Below are positions 13,047-24,618 of a DNA stretch of 64,000 bases, piece by piece. Within the stretch, counting starts at the first letter, position 1. Each line of letters opens with the position of its first letter. The stretch spans positions 199,251,341 through 199,315,340 of the forward strand of contig NC_081408.1 of assembly GCF_030272615.1 (NCBI RefSeq), given 5' to 3'. The position numbers and the translations under genes were made by a program. The stretch is from Cryptomeria japonica (lineage: Eukaryota > Streptophyta > Pinopsida > Cupressales > Cupressaceae). Below the pieces are notes generated by a model. It was given only the letters and a program-made list of their open reading frames with translations. It was not told the origin of the DNA and ran no database searches.

Positions 13047-13892
13047 CTATAAATTGAATATGGTTTTAGTTACCCCAAAGTAATCAACCACCTTGTAGGT
13101 GTGTCTCTCTCTTAAAATTATTAATTTTCTCTTTGGTTGAAAACACACAAAGTTTAATTTGAAGAAGAAACCATCCCTCATATGAAAATTAATCTTAGGA
13201 ATAAATTCATCTTTCTTACCTTCCTTAAGTTGTTGATATATCTTGCTGAAATCCTTGTCATGCTCATAATTTTGGCATATGCTTTTCTTGCAAAGGTTCA
13301 ACAAAATATAAATTGCTAACCATCATAATACTCTTAGAATAAATCAATTCAAGCTTATTAGTTACATCTCTTGTATACTTTATGACCAAGTGGAATCATA
13401 AAAAATAAATTCCATACACTTGAGATATCATGTTTGTTGAGGCTTTGATTATGCTTTCAAATATTGAAGTTGTTGTTGGTATATGCACCTGCAATGATCT
13501 CATTACCCAAATAATATTTGTTTCAATTTTCTCCTTCCACCATTACAAAGATATCTTGATTCTTTTCATATGTAAATACCAACGGATGGAGATTCATGGT
13601 TTTTATTTGAATGTTAACATATAGGCCCACCTCTTTGAATTAGGAAAACTCACATAGTATGGTGACTATTGAAATTCATCTCTACCTTAAATGGTTGTTA
13701 AATTCTTGGAAGAGTTAACATGGGTGGATTGCTAATTTTATTCTTGAAATCTTCATAAGATGTTTCTTGCATGCTAGCCCAATTTAAAATTTTAAAATGA
13801 CATGTTATTGCATGCAAAGGTGCTATTATAGAAGAAAATGATTTAAATATTTTCTTTAAATTATTCTTGGAACCCAACCAACCATGTTTCAT
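13047..13892 (-). pseudogene. Ty3/gypsy pol relic: RT end, RNase H end, integrase zinc-finger region
   Basis: On the minus strand, 13892-13698 reads like the gypsy RT/RNase H junction (FSSIIAPLHAIT, then SYEDFKNKISNPPMLTLP). Near 13400-13300 FHLVIKYTRDVTNKL matches the end of RNase H. 13304-13047 resembles the segment entering the integrase zinc finger (DKDFSKIYQQLKEGKKDEF, then MRDGFFFKLN, then YFGVTKT where GHFGxxKT is usual). The order and spacing fit one decayed chromovirus-like copy. No LTRs, gag or integrase core were found. The zinc-binding His has been replaced by Tyr in the last motif. It is much older than the elements in the satellite. Confidence 0.7.
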
Positions 13893-14565
13893 ACAACTAT
13901 ATGTGTTTTTTTTTCATTCTTTTGAAGAACCATATCATATATGTAAATTTTTCCTCTTCACTATTTATTTCAATAGTTATCTCACCATCTTTCATAGATT
14001 CCCTTCTTTGATAATCATCATATGCTATCAAGAGATTATTCATATCAATTCTATCTTGTTCTTGCATAAATTTCTATCTGTACCTATAAATTTCCATGTG
14101 GAAAAAATATTTTCATACCCAACATTCCTTACTGGGTATGTGCAAGATCATGGGGGGCCAAAAAGTGGCAATGGAGAAAAAAATGCATTTTAAACCTTTC
14201 CAAAGATGCCAAAATCTGCTTTGACTTTTTGTTTGGGTCGACCAAAATTTGATTTTGGTTTGGTAATACCAAACCAAATCAGATATCCGATATTAACAGA
14301 TATCTAATTTGTGATGTCATACTTTTTCAAATCGGATATCCGTTTTTCTCAACATAAAAAGTATAGTTTAGTAAAATGGGCATAACTTTTGCGTTTCTTA
14401 TCAAAATTTGATTTTTTATAGGCGTTGGAAAGGTCATTTAGAGACCTATCAAATAGATCAGATATTTTTATGATATTATATACCAAAAATTAATTATAAT
14501 CATTCAAAGTTAGTCCTTCAATTTTAAAACTTTAAATACTCACAAATTTTGCATACACAGTCTCA
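13893..14565. other. AT-rich intergenic DNA with a 30-bp palindrome
   Basis: No gene is supported. A minus-strand open stretch near 13920-14080 (LLIAYDDYQRRESMKDGE) could be more gypsy relic, but I cannot place it. At 14251-14280 GATTTTGGTTTGG faces CCAAACCAAATC, a near-perfect palindrome, followed by repeated GATATCCG motifs to 14352. Confidence 0.5.
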
Positions 14566-15716
14566 TTTTTTTTTTTCCTATCACCTCCTTTATCTATCAC
14601 TTGTTTATCTATAATTATATAAATATATTTTATCTATCTCTTTATTCTCTACTTATGTCACTTATTTTCTCATCCCATCTAGATAAATAAATTTCCAAGT
14701 TACATGCATCTTTGCATATATCTCCATCTTTCTATTCCTATCTCTCCCTCTCCCACTCCATCATTGTCACTCCTTATTTCTATATTTATCTCTAATAATC
14801 TCTCTTCTCTATTTATCTCCCTCCTCTAACTTATCCTACCTATACTTATATATTACTTGTCTCTATCACCTCCTTTCTCTCCCTATCTTGTCCCCTCTAT
14901 CTCTATATCCCTATAGATCTATCTTCATGTATATTTACATCTCATTATCTCTAAATATCACTTATTCACTCCATCTCTCCTTCCATTTTTATTACTCTCT
15001 CTATCACTTTCTATCCATATCTATCTCTATCTCCATTTTCACATCTCCATCACTTTCCCTATCAATATCTCTTTCTATATGTTCCTCTATCTTTATATAT
15101 CTTCCTCTATACATGATTAATCTACTTCTCTGTCTCTTCCTCTATCGCCCTCTTGAAGTATCTTTCCCTTTCTCTACCTTTATCTCTTTATTTACTCCAT
15201 CTTTATATATCTTTGGCTCTCTCCCCACATCCTTCTCTATACTGCCTTTATATATCTCTATATCTCCCTCTTTCTCTCTCTCCCTCTCTATCTATAATCT
15301 CTATCTCTCTTTCTCACTCTCTTGCACTATCTATATCTCTCTATCTATCGATATTTCTCTTCCTTTATATCTCTCTATCTCTTCCTTTTTTTATCTCACT
15401 CTCTTTACCCCTCTCTATCCATTTTTCTCCATCTCTTTATATATTTATCTTTGTCTTTACCTCTCTCTTTCTCTATATCTATTCATCTCCCTCTCCCTTT
15501 ATCTCCATTTTTTATCTCTATCTTCCTCCCTCATTTTCAATATCTAAATATGTCTACCTCTTTATATCCATCTTTTTCCTTTAGTTTTTCTCCCTCTCAC
15601 TTCATACTCCTTAATATCTATATCTCTATTTATGTCCTTGTCCTTTAGATCTTCTCCCTCTCTTTATCTCTTCATCTCTCTTCACCCTTATATATCTCCT
15701 TATTTGAAACTTAGTA
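14566..15716. repeat. Pyrimidine-rich (TCTCTA)-like low-complexity tract
   Basis: The plus strand is almost entirely C and T with short A interruptions, built from CTCTATCTC-type units, for over 1.1 kb. ORFs rich in Ser, Leu, Tyr and Ile (such as 14888-15547) are a by-product. It borders the satellite array directly. Confidence 0.9.
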
Positions 15717-16598
15717 CATATGGTCTCCTAAGGGGTCATAGAACACCATATGACCCCTTAGGACACAATATGACCCCTAACAACACCATATGGTCTCCTA
15801 AGGGGTCAAAAAACACCATATGACCCCTTAAGACACAATAAGACCCCTAATGACACCATATGGTGTCCTAAGGGGTTATAAGACACCAAATGACCCCTTA
15901 GGACACTATACGACCCCTAATGACACAATGTGGCATCCTAAAGGGTCATATGGTGTCGTAAGGGTCATAGAACACCATATGACCCCTTAGGACACAATAT
16001 GACCCCTAACAACACCATATGGTCTCCTAAGGGGTCATATGGTGTCCTAAGGGGTCAAAAAACACCATATGACCCCTTAAGACACAATAAGACCCCTAAT
16101 GACACCATATGGTGTCCTAAGGGGTTATAAGACACCAAATGACCCCTTAGGACACTATACGACCCCTAATGACACAATGTGGCATCCTAAAGGGTCATAT
16201 GGTGTCGTAAGGGGTCATAGGACACCATATGACCCCTTATTACATCATACGACCCATAGCACCATATAGTGTCCCAAGGGGTCATATGGTGTCCTAAGGG
16301 GTCATACAACACCATATGACCCATTAGGACACAATACAACCCCTGACGACACCTAATGGGTCATATAGTGTCCTAAGGGGTCATAGGACACCATATGACC
16401 CCTTAGGACACCATACGACCCCTTACAACACCATATGGTGTCCTGAGGGGTCATATGGTATCCTAAGGGGTCATATAACACCATATGACCCCTTAGAACA
16501 CAAGAAGACCCATAACAACACGATATGGTGTCCTAAGGGGTCATATGGTATCACGAGACACCATATGACCCCTTAGGACACAATATGACCCCTAACGA
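15717..16598. repeat. Palindromic satellite, block 1
   Basis: The array is built from ATGACCCCTTAGGACACCAT and its reverse complement in mixed alternation, joined through CATATG and spaced by CCCCTAACGACAC-type linkers. A local duplication of about 230-250 bp starts at 15741 and 15970. The block ends exactly at the Copia-2 target duplication AACGA (16594-16598). Confidence 0.97.
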
Positions 16599-17652
16599 TG
16601 TTGGTATTATGGATATGTTGCATTAATTTTGTCATTGATGTTGACACTTATCCTTCTAGATATCTTTGGTTATGTTGAAGCGACACAATATGTTCACTGG
16701 TATATTGTTCACCGACAGGTTATATTGTTCATCGACACTGAGGATGACTTGTGATCATCTGGAGATCACTTGGTTATGTCGAAGATATGGTTTGGATATT
16801 TTGTTTTGGTATTTTGGTTATTGGTCTAATTGGGTTGACATATTTGCTATTACCAACAAATTGGTCTAGGTTATCAATTGACATGCATTATCTATTCCAG
16901 ATCAGCATGACACATTATGGAGATGATTTAATTGATTGGATATTGTTGTAAATGTATTGAGCCAACATGATGCATCACATCTTGACTTATTTATAATTGA
17001 TTTTATGTAATATTCTTAGTGAGCCGACCTACACATTTGGTCTTAGGTTTTGGTATATATGTAAGATCTCATTTGTGAGATGAAAAAGACGAAGAAAACG
17101 ATATATGGTATATAGTTTTGTAACATGGTATGTGTGAATATTGAAGATCATATGAGCAGACCATAGAGAAGGTTCAAGGAAGGTTTGAAGGTGATTATCA
17201 GAGCTTAACTGGTACTGAATCCAGCATTGGAGATGCTACTTTGTGCAGTACATTATCATTGAATTTAACCATCCAATTGTAGTCAGTGTAACTCCTATTT
17301 TGTGATTGAGCAATGAGCTCTAGGCGGTTGGCCTTTTTGCATGTGCAGACCCCATTTGTATACACATACTATCAGAAGTAGTATCATCTGATTGTGGGTA
17401 AGGTTTCCCACCATGGTTTTTCCCCTTACAGGGTCTCCACACACAAATCTCTGTGTTATGTATTGTGGATGTTGTTTCTCTTTCTGTTTTATGCATTGAG
17501 TTTCATCAGTATTAATATTAACTGCTAATATGTCAATCGCCATTAAGTTTGGTTTACTGGTATTAAGTATCAAGTTTGATTAAGTTATATTTGGGTTAAA
17601 ATTAATAGACAATTGATTCGTGCCCCCTCTTAGTTGCCTCTGGGTCCTAACA
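16599..17652 (+). repeat. 5' LTR of Copia-2
   Basis: It runs from TGTTGGTATTATGG to GGGTCCTAACA, 1,054 bp, with TGTT/AACA inverted termini. The 3' end contains the T-rich and CCCCCTCTTAGTTGCC segment typical just before the primer site. Confidence 0.95.
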
Positions 17653-17654
17653 AT

Positions 17655-17666
17655 TGGTATCAGAGC
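17655..17666 (+). promoter_or_regulatory. Primer binding site of Copia-2
   Basis: TGGTATCAGAGC, a perfect initiator tRNA-Met primer site, lies two bases after the LTR. Confidence 0.92.
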
Positions 17667-19976
17667 TAAGTCCTCTTTTTGCAGATGTTTAATAGCTTGA
17701 GGAGATTCTATGGCAACAAAATTTTTCAGGAAGGACAGTCTGAAACTTGATGGAACTAACTATGGTATATGGAAGATTAGAATGGAGACACATCTAAATT
17801 GCATTGGAAGGGACATATGGGATGTTATAAAAAATGGCTATGTTGGTCCTACACCGAATCAACCTAATCCACCAACATTGGGTAAGGATCAAGAGAATGA
17901 TTGCAAAGAAAGAGAAGCACTTTTGAGAACCTTGTCAGATCAACAAATCATGGGATTATCAAACCGATCTACTGCTAAAGCTATTTGGGATAAATTGGAG
18001 ACATTCAATGAAGGAGATACCACTGCCAAAATTGAAAAACTGGAGTGCTTGTGGGTCAGGTATGAAAATCTGAAAAAGGAAGAAGATGAAAGAATTTTTT
18101 CTTTTATGGAAAGGGTTAATGAAATTGTTTTGGGAATATAATGTTGTGGAGGATCCTTAAGTGAAGATGAAATTGTTTCTAAAGTTTTAAGAGCATTGCC
18201 ACCAAAATATAAAATGAAAGTAACTGCTATTAATGAGTTGAAAACAATGCCTAATACATCAATATCTAGAGATACCTTGGTTGGAAAACTTTCAGCATTT
18301 GAGCTTGAGGAATTTGGTCCTGTTGCTACAATTAAGACATATTTGGCCTTCAAAGAATCATCATCTACAACATCATCATCATCATCTGACAAATCTGATT
18401 GCAAAGCACTTTATGCAAGAGAACTTGAAGATATCAGAAAGGAAAATGAATAATTGGAAGAACTTGAAGCACTATTTGCAAGGAAAATGCCTAAAGGTCC
18501 TATTGGAAGCAAGTATGAAGGTAAAGCACCATTTAAATGTTTTAACTACAATAAATTTGGTCATATGGCATCTAGATGTCCTGATAGACATGCAAGATTG
18601 AGAGAGGAAGGTAAAACAACATATAAACCTAACCCTGAATATCAGAGATACAGATTTAAGAAGAATAGAGACATATCATGTTACTATGCTGATGAAGGAG
18701 ATACTGATGATTCTGATGAAGAAGCGATAGACAATGGATGGGATTTTGTTGCTATAAAAGAAGATCAACCAGCACCTACAGTTCCACCGGTAGAGCAGGC
18801 CCTGGAAGCTAAAATTGAAGAAAAGGATGAATGGATTATAGATTCTAGATGTTCACATCATATGACTAGTGATAAAAGTAAATTCTTATCTTTTTAGGAA
18901 TACAATAGACGTCTAGTAAGATTTGGGGATGATAAAGCTTGTTTGATCAAAGGAAAAGGTACTATATCTTTTGATGGTAAGCACAATACTGACAATGTTT
19001 ATTATGTTGAAGGTTTGAAGCATAATCTTTTGAGTGTTGGTCAATTAGTTGAAAAGGGATTTTAGTTACAGTTCAAGAATGGTAAATGCAAAATCATGAA
19101 TAGAACTGGTTTGGAGATTGCAACTGGTAATCAGACTACAGGTAATATCTTTCATTTGAATAACAATGAAAAGACATGCTTGATTGCACATATTGATGAG
19201 AGTTGGTTATGACATAAAAGACTTTGTCACGTGAATTTTGATTTCATTGTAAAGATTAGTTCAACTAAGCCAGTAAGAGATTTACCTAATATTGTGAAAC
19301 CTCATAACCCGGTATGTAAGGAATGTCAAATGGGAAAGCAAGTTAGAACAACTTTTAAGAGTATTTTTGAGAAATCCAATAATGTTCTTGATTTAATTCA
19401 TGCTGACTTGTGTGGTCCGGCAAGAATAAGAAGTCTATAGGGAGATAGATACTTTATTCTAATTATTGATGATTATTCTAGAATGTGTTGGGTTACTTTT
19501 CTCAGGGAGAAATCAGAAGGTTTTGGGAAATTCAAACTATTCAAGGCAATGGTAGAGAATGAAACCAGTAAGAAAATAAAATGTTTAAGATCAGATCAAG
19601 GAGGTGAATTTACATCTAAGGAGTTTAATACATTTTGTTAAGTGAGTGGAATCAGAAGACAACTATCAGCACCTCAGACACCTCGACAGAATGAAATTGT
19701 GGAAAGGAAGAACAAAACTATTTTGGATGCAGCTAGAAGCATGATATTGGAAGCAAATCTACCTCATGTGTATTGGAGAGAAGCAGTGAATACAACAGTT
19801 TACACTTTTAATAGAGTTCACATCAAAGGTGGAACCAGTAAGACCCCTTATGAACTATGGTTTGGTAATACTCCTACTCTTAAATATTTCAGAATATTTG
19901 GAAGCAAATGTTTTATTAGGAGAGATGAGTATGTTGGTAAATTTGATCCTAGAAGTGATGAAGGAATATTTCTTGG

Positions 19977-21254
19977 TGTAGCGTCCTAAAATTGCGACAC
20001 TTGCAATTTCAACTACATTTTGGTCTTCACGATGGTGACGCAACACGCAACCTGAATGGAGACCCCGAGACTTGCTCACGACACCAAAAACTGCATTTTC
20101 TTGCACCCTGGCCTGAACCTCCTTTGCACCCTGCTGTCCCGGGAGGTGGGACCAGAGCGCCCAGCGCCCTGGTCCCCCAGGACCATGGCGCCCAGCGCCC
20201 TGGTCCCCCAGGACCATGGCGCCCAGCGCCCTGGTCCCTGGGTCCTATTTTGGGCCCGGTCTCTTTTGGACTTCGGGTCTTTATGTTTGCAAATTGGAAA
20301 ATAAACTTTCCTGGTCGGCCTAAGGTCGGGAAAATCAGTCTATCAGCCCTAATTGACAAGTATATAAACTACATTTTCCTCTTTCATTCGATATGATGAT
20401 GGAAAAAGCATGGAAACTATACTCAAGCATTCAAGCATTCAAGCATTCTTTCAAGCAATTGATCATTTCAAGTCTCCATTCAAGGCTAAGTGTTGCATTC
20501 AAGACAAGGATTCAACCATTGAAGAGGAGATCACATACTACATGCTACATACAACATACAACATACAACAAACAACAACATCTATACCTTCGCACATAAG
20601 GATACAAACATCCTTACAACAAGGTATTAGTACTTGTTTTACATTACATACATTGACATTTACAGCAATTTCTCATTTCTTGGTTAATTCCAAAACCGGG
20701 GTTTGACCTAAAGGCAAACCCCTAATCCCTAACCCCCCAATCGTCTTCGCTTTTTTGTGTGTAGGTTGCAGGTACGCGGCTGAAATTGAAGATTTGGAAT
20801 CCTTGTGCAGAGACGAACAGATCCCCCTTCGTTTCACGGATTTTTCGGAGGACCGTGTGCACGCCGGGCGCCATCGTCCCGACAACTTTTGCTCAAATTT
20901 GCAGGACAGCGCCGTATCGACATTTTACTGCTAATTCCAGGTCCGCAGCTTCATCCTATATCCCTATCTCAGTTTATAAGCGAATCTTTGTTACTTTCTA
21001 TGCATTTCTAGCTTAATTCTTCTATCAACATTCTTTACAAAAGAGGGTAGCCTTGCTTTCTTAACCCTTGAAACACATTTAGCATCCAATCTTGCATTGT
21101 GTGGGATTGGATCTTGTGGGTTTCAACCCCTCTTTTGAATGTAAAGTCTCTCCCCTAAGTGAAAACCATCAACCCTAGTGAATCTCCCTTCTCTCTCCTT
21201 GGAGTTAGAAGAGGGGAGAGCAACTAGGGTTCGATCGCGATTTTCCGCTTTACA
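19977..21254 (+). mobile_element. Solo LTR 1 (gypsy-type), inserted in Copia-2 pol
   Basis: A 1,278-bp insert starts TGTAGCGTCC and ends GCTTTACA. It is flanked by the duplication CTTGG (19972-19976 and 21255-21259) and splits the conserved FLGYSS coding sequence. It has no internal genes. A TATA box (TATATAAA, about 20361-20368) gives the plus orientation. Inside are three copies of a 31-bp GC-rich unit at 20163, 20194 and 20225. GC-rich ORFs over that unit are not considered genes. A solo LTR normally arises by recombination between the two LTRs of a full element. A short non-autonomous element is the alternative. Confidence 0.88.
20156..20245. repeat. 31-bp GC-rich tandem repeat inside solo LTR 1
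   Basis: AGCGCCCTGGTCCCCCAGGA followed by CCATGGCGCCC repeats with exact 31-bp spacing. It contains nested palindromes (GGTCC..GGACC, CCATGG, GGCGCC) and is the most GC-rich stretch of the window. Confidence 0.92.
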
Positions 21255-23535
21255 CTTGGTTATTCATCTAAGAGCAAGGCATATAGATATTTTAATAAAA
21301 GATTGTAGAAAATCATTGAGAGTGCTAATGTGAAGATAGATGAACAATTTAGAGGAAATTCAAGATCTATGGATTCTGAACCGGCAATTGAGATGATCAT
21401 AAAAGAACCTATACAGAGTGCACCAGTATAGAATGTGGATCTAGTCACACAGGCATCATCAGAGAATTCCACAATGACTGAAGAACAACAACAAGTGAAC
21501 ACACCCAGGTATGTAAGACTGAATCACTCTGAAAGTCAGATACTTGGGAATAAGTATCAAGGTGTTATGACAAGAGGGAGACTGACAAATGAAGAGGTAT
21601 GTTTAATTTCTCAAATTGAACCAACATCTGTTATTGAGGCATGTGAAGATAAACATTGGATTAAAGATATGGAAGATGAATTAGAACAAATTGAAAATAA
21701 CAATACATGGACATTGGTTTCCTGGCCTAAAGACAAAAATGTAATTGGAACTAAATGGGTATTCAAAAATAAACTTAATGAAGACAGAAAGGTAATCGGA
21801 AACAAAGCAAGATTAGTGTGTAAAGGATATTCACAGAAAGAGGGAATTGATTACAATGAAACCTTTCCACCGGTTGCTAGAATTGAGGCAGTCAGATTAT
21901 TTCTTGCATTTGCAGCTCACAAGAACTATAAAGTATATCAGATGGATGTAAAATGTGCATTTCTGAATGGTGATCTCAAAGAGGAAGTTTACATTGAATA
22001 ACCTGATGGATTTTCATTGACAAATGATAAAGATATGGTTTGCAGATTAAGGAAAGCTTTGTATGGATTAAAGCAAGCTCCTAGAGCTTGGTATGCTAGA
22101 TTGGATAAATATCTTTTGAATCTTGGTTACACGAAAGGTAATGCTGACAACAACTTATATTTCAAAGTGACTAATGAAGATATCTTGGTTATTGAAGTTT
22201 TTGTTGATGATATCATTTTTAGAGGAGAATATGGATTATGTAAAGACTTTGCTAATAAGATGCAGGAAGAATTTGAAATGTCTATGATTGAGGAGATAAA
22301 ATTATTTTTAGGATTGTAGATTTTATAGATTGATATAGGTATATTCATATGTCAAACAAACTACTTGAAGGAACTACTGAAGAAATTTGGTATGGAAAAT
22401 TCTAAACCGGTAAGCACTCCTATGACTACAACTGATAAATTGACATTGAAGGATGATTCAACCCCTGTTAATCCGACAAGATATAAATCTATGATTGGAG
22501 GTTTACTGTATTTGACACAAACAAGACCTGATATAATGAATGTAGCATGTATTGTTTCAAGATTTCAGAGCAATCCTAAAGAAAATCATGAATCAACAGT
22601 GAAAAGGATTTTCCGATATCTACAAGGCACAACAAATCTTGGTTTATGGTATCCTAAAGATGAAATTTTTGATTTATGTGTATACACCGATGCAAATTGG
22701 GTAGGAGATGTAGATGACAAAAAGAGCACCACTGGCGGGGCATTCTTTCTTGGTAGCAGATTGATTTCATGGTTGAGAAAGAAACAAAGTTGTACATCAT
22801 TATCAACATTAGAATCAGAATATGTTGCAACAACAACTAATTGTACTCAGGTATTATGGATTAAGCAAATGTTGAAGGACATCAAGGTAACATGCAAAGA
22901 ACCTATAATCATTTATTGTGATAATTCAGTAGCAATTGATATATCAAAGAATCCGATATTTCACTCTAAAACTAAACATGTTTCTATCAAATATAATTTT
23001 CTGAAAGAGAATGTTGAAGCAAAAGAAGTGAGATTGGTTTATGTGAATACTAAAGAGCAGATTGCAGATATCTTTACTAAGTCTTTGCCTAAAGAAACTT
23101 TTAAATATCTTAGAGAGAAGCTTGGGGTAATACCCTCACTGGTAGAGACTTAGACAGTTGATGATTGGCATCAAACTGGCAGAATTAATAGAGAAACCTT
23201 TTTCTAGCTTTGATGGAGGAGAGCTACTTCTCAGGGGGAGTACTTGGTTATAATAATTGGTTATTGTAATTGGTTCTATGAGTTGGTTGTATGTTCTGGT
23301 ATTTGTATTGCTTTGGCATTTGATGTCAAAGGGGGAGAGATATCTATGGAAAAAATTTGTATTTAGGAAACATTATCCTACGGGGAGAGATTATTCATTG
23401 GGGGATATATATATACTCTTTGTATTTGTATTTTGATTTCTGGTATTGATCTATTTTGGAGATTGTTGGTTTCTGGTTTTTGGCATTCTGTTTTGGCACT
23501 TAGATGTTTTTCCATCTTGTGTTGCCATCAATGCC

Positions 23536-23546
23536 AAAGGGGGAGA
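23536..23546 (+). promoter_or_regulatory. Polypurine tract of Copia-2
   Basis: AAAGGGGGAGA lies directly before the 3' LTR. A second copy of the motif (TCAAAGGGGGAGAGA) lies about 210 bp upstream, near 23325. Confidence 0.85.
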
Positions 23547-23547
23547 T

Positions 23548-24613
23548 TGTTGGTATTATGGATATGTTGCATTAGTTTTGTCATTGATGTCAACACTTAT
23601 CCTTCTGGAGATTTTTGGTTATGTTGAACCGACACATTATGTTCACCGGCAAGTTCAGTGACTTATGCATAATCACTGGTATATTGTTCACCGACACTGA
23701 GGATGACTTGTTATCATCTAGATATCACTTGGTTATGTCGAAGACATGGTTTGGATACTTTGTTTTGGTAGTTTTGTTATTGGTCTAATCGGGTTGACAT
23801 ATTTGTTGTTACCGACAAATTGGTCTAGGTTATGGACCGACATGCATTATCAATTCCAGATCAGCACGACACGTTATGAAGATGATTTAATTGATTAGAT
23901 ATTGTTGTAAATGTATTGAGTTGACATGATGCATCACATCTTGACTTATTTGTAATTGATTTTATTGTAATATTCTTAGTGAGCCAACCTACACATTTGG
24001 TCTTAGGTTTTGGTATATATGTAAGATCTCATTTGCGAGATGAAAAAGATGAAGAAAATGATATACGGTATATTGTTTTGTAAAATGGTATGTGAAAATA
24101 TTGAAGATCATATGAGAAGACCATAGAGAAGGTTCAAGGAAGGTTTGAAGATGATTATCAGAGCTTAACTGGTACTGAATCCAACATTGGAGATGCTACT
24201 TTGAGTAGTACCTTATCATTAGATTTAACCATCCAATTGTAGTCAGTATGACTCCTATTTTGTGATTGAGCAGTGAGCTCTAGGTAGTGGCCTTTTTGCA
24301 TGTGCAGACCCCATTTGTATACACATACTATCAGAAGTAGTATCATCTGATTGTGGGTAAGGTTTCCCACTATGGTTTTTCCCCTTACAGGGTTTCCACG
24401 TACAAATCTATGTGTTATGTATTGTGGATGTTGTTTCTTTTTCTATTTTATGTATTGAGTTTCAATGGTATTAATATTAACTGCTAATCTATCAATCGAC
24501 ATTAAGTTTGGTTTACCAGTATTAAGTATCAAGTTTGATTAAGTTATATTTGGGTGGAAATTAACAGACAACTGATTCACACCCCCCCTCTTAGTTGCCT
24601 CCGGGTCCTAACA
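23548..24613 (+). repeat. 3' LTR of Copia-2
   Basis: 1,066 bp, TGTTGGTATTATGG to GGGTCCTAACA, homologous to 16599-17652 over its whole length. It is followed by the target duplication AACGA and then satellite. Confidence 0.95.
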
Positions 24614-24618
24614 AACGA

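Larger units (their letters stand above)
17710..23153 (+). pseudogene. Copia-2 gag-pol polyprotein with 12 in-frame stops
   Basis: The order is Gag (17710-18700), protease, integrase, reverse transcriptase, RNase H. The start is the ATG at 17710 (MATKFFRKDSLKLDGTNYG). The Gag knuckle near 18538 is altered (CFNYNKFGHMASRC, second Cys lost). The protease motif reads DSR instead of DSG (about 18841). Integrase shows HKRLCH, CKEC and RSDQGGEF. RT shows [12 protein letters not shown] and FVDD; RNase H shows CDNS. Internal stops are at 18139, 18451, 18895, 19063, 19210, 19438, 19639, 21306, 21429, 21999, 22317 and 22326. Once the solo LTR and one copy of its target duplication are discounted, the reading frame does not shift at all. 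Decay has been by point mutation only. Confidence 0.93.
16599..24613 (+). mobile_element. Copia-2: Ty1/copia retrotransposon inserted in the satellite
   Basis: It is a structurally complete element with two LTRs (16599-17652 and 23548-24613), a primer site, a polypurine tract and a gag-pol frame. It is flanked by the 5-bp target duplication AACGA (16594-16598 and 24614-24618). Satellite sequence continues on both sides. A solo LTR (19977-21254) interrupts pol. The two LTRs differ at many positions (roughly 8% by eye), so the insertion is old. Confidence 0.95.

Noticed and set aside
14888-15648. Overlapping Ser/Leu/Tyr/Ile ORFs of up to 219 codons
   Set aside because: They come from the pyrimidine-rich tract, with three frames open at once and no protein-like composition.
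15717-16598. CRISPR-like array
   Set aside because: The repeats are contiguous, alternate in orientation and have no unique spacers. The setting is a plant genome.
20027-20359. GC-rich ORFs on both strands
   Set aside because: They lie in the 31-bp tandem repeat of solo LTR 1. Open frames on both strands follow from GC content, and the codon usage matches no neighbour.
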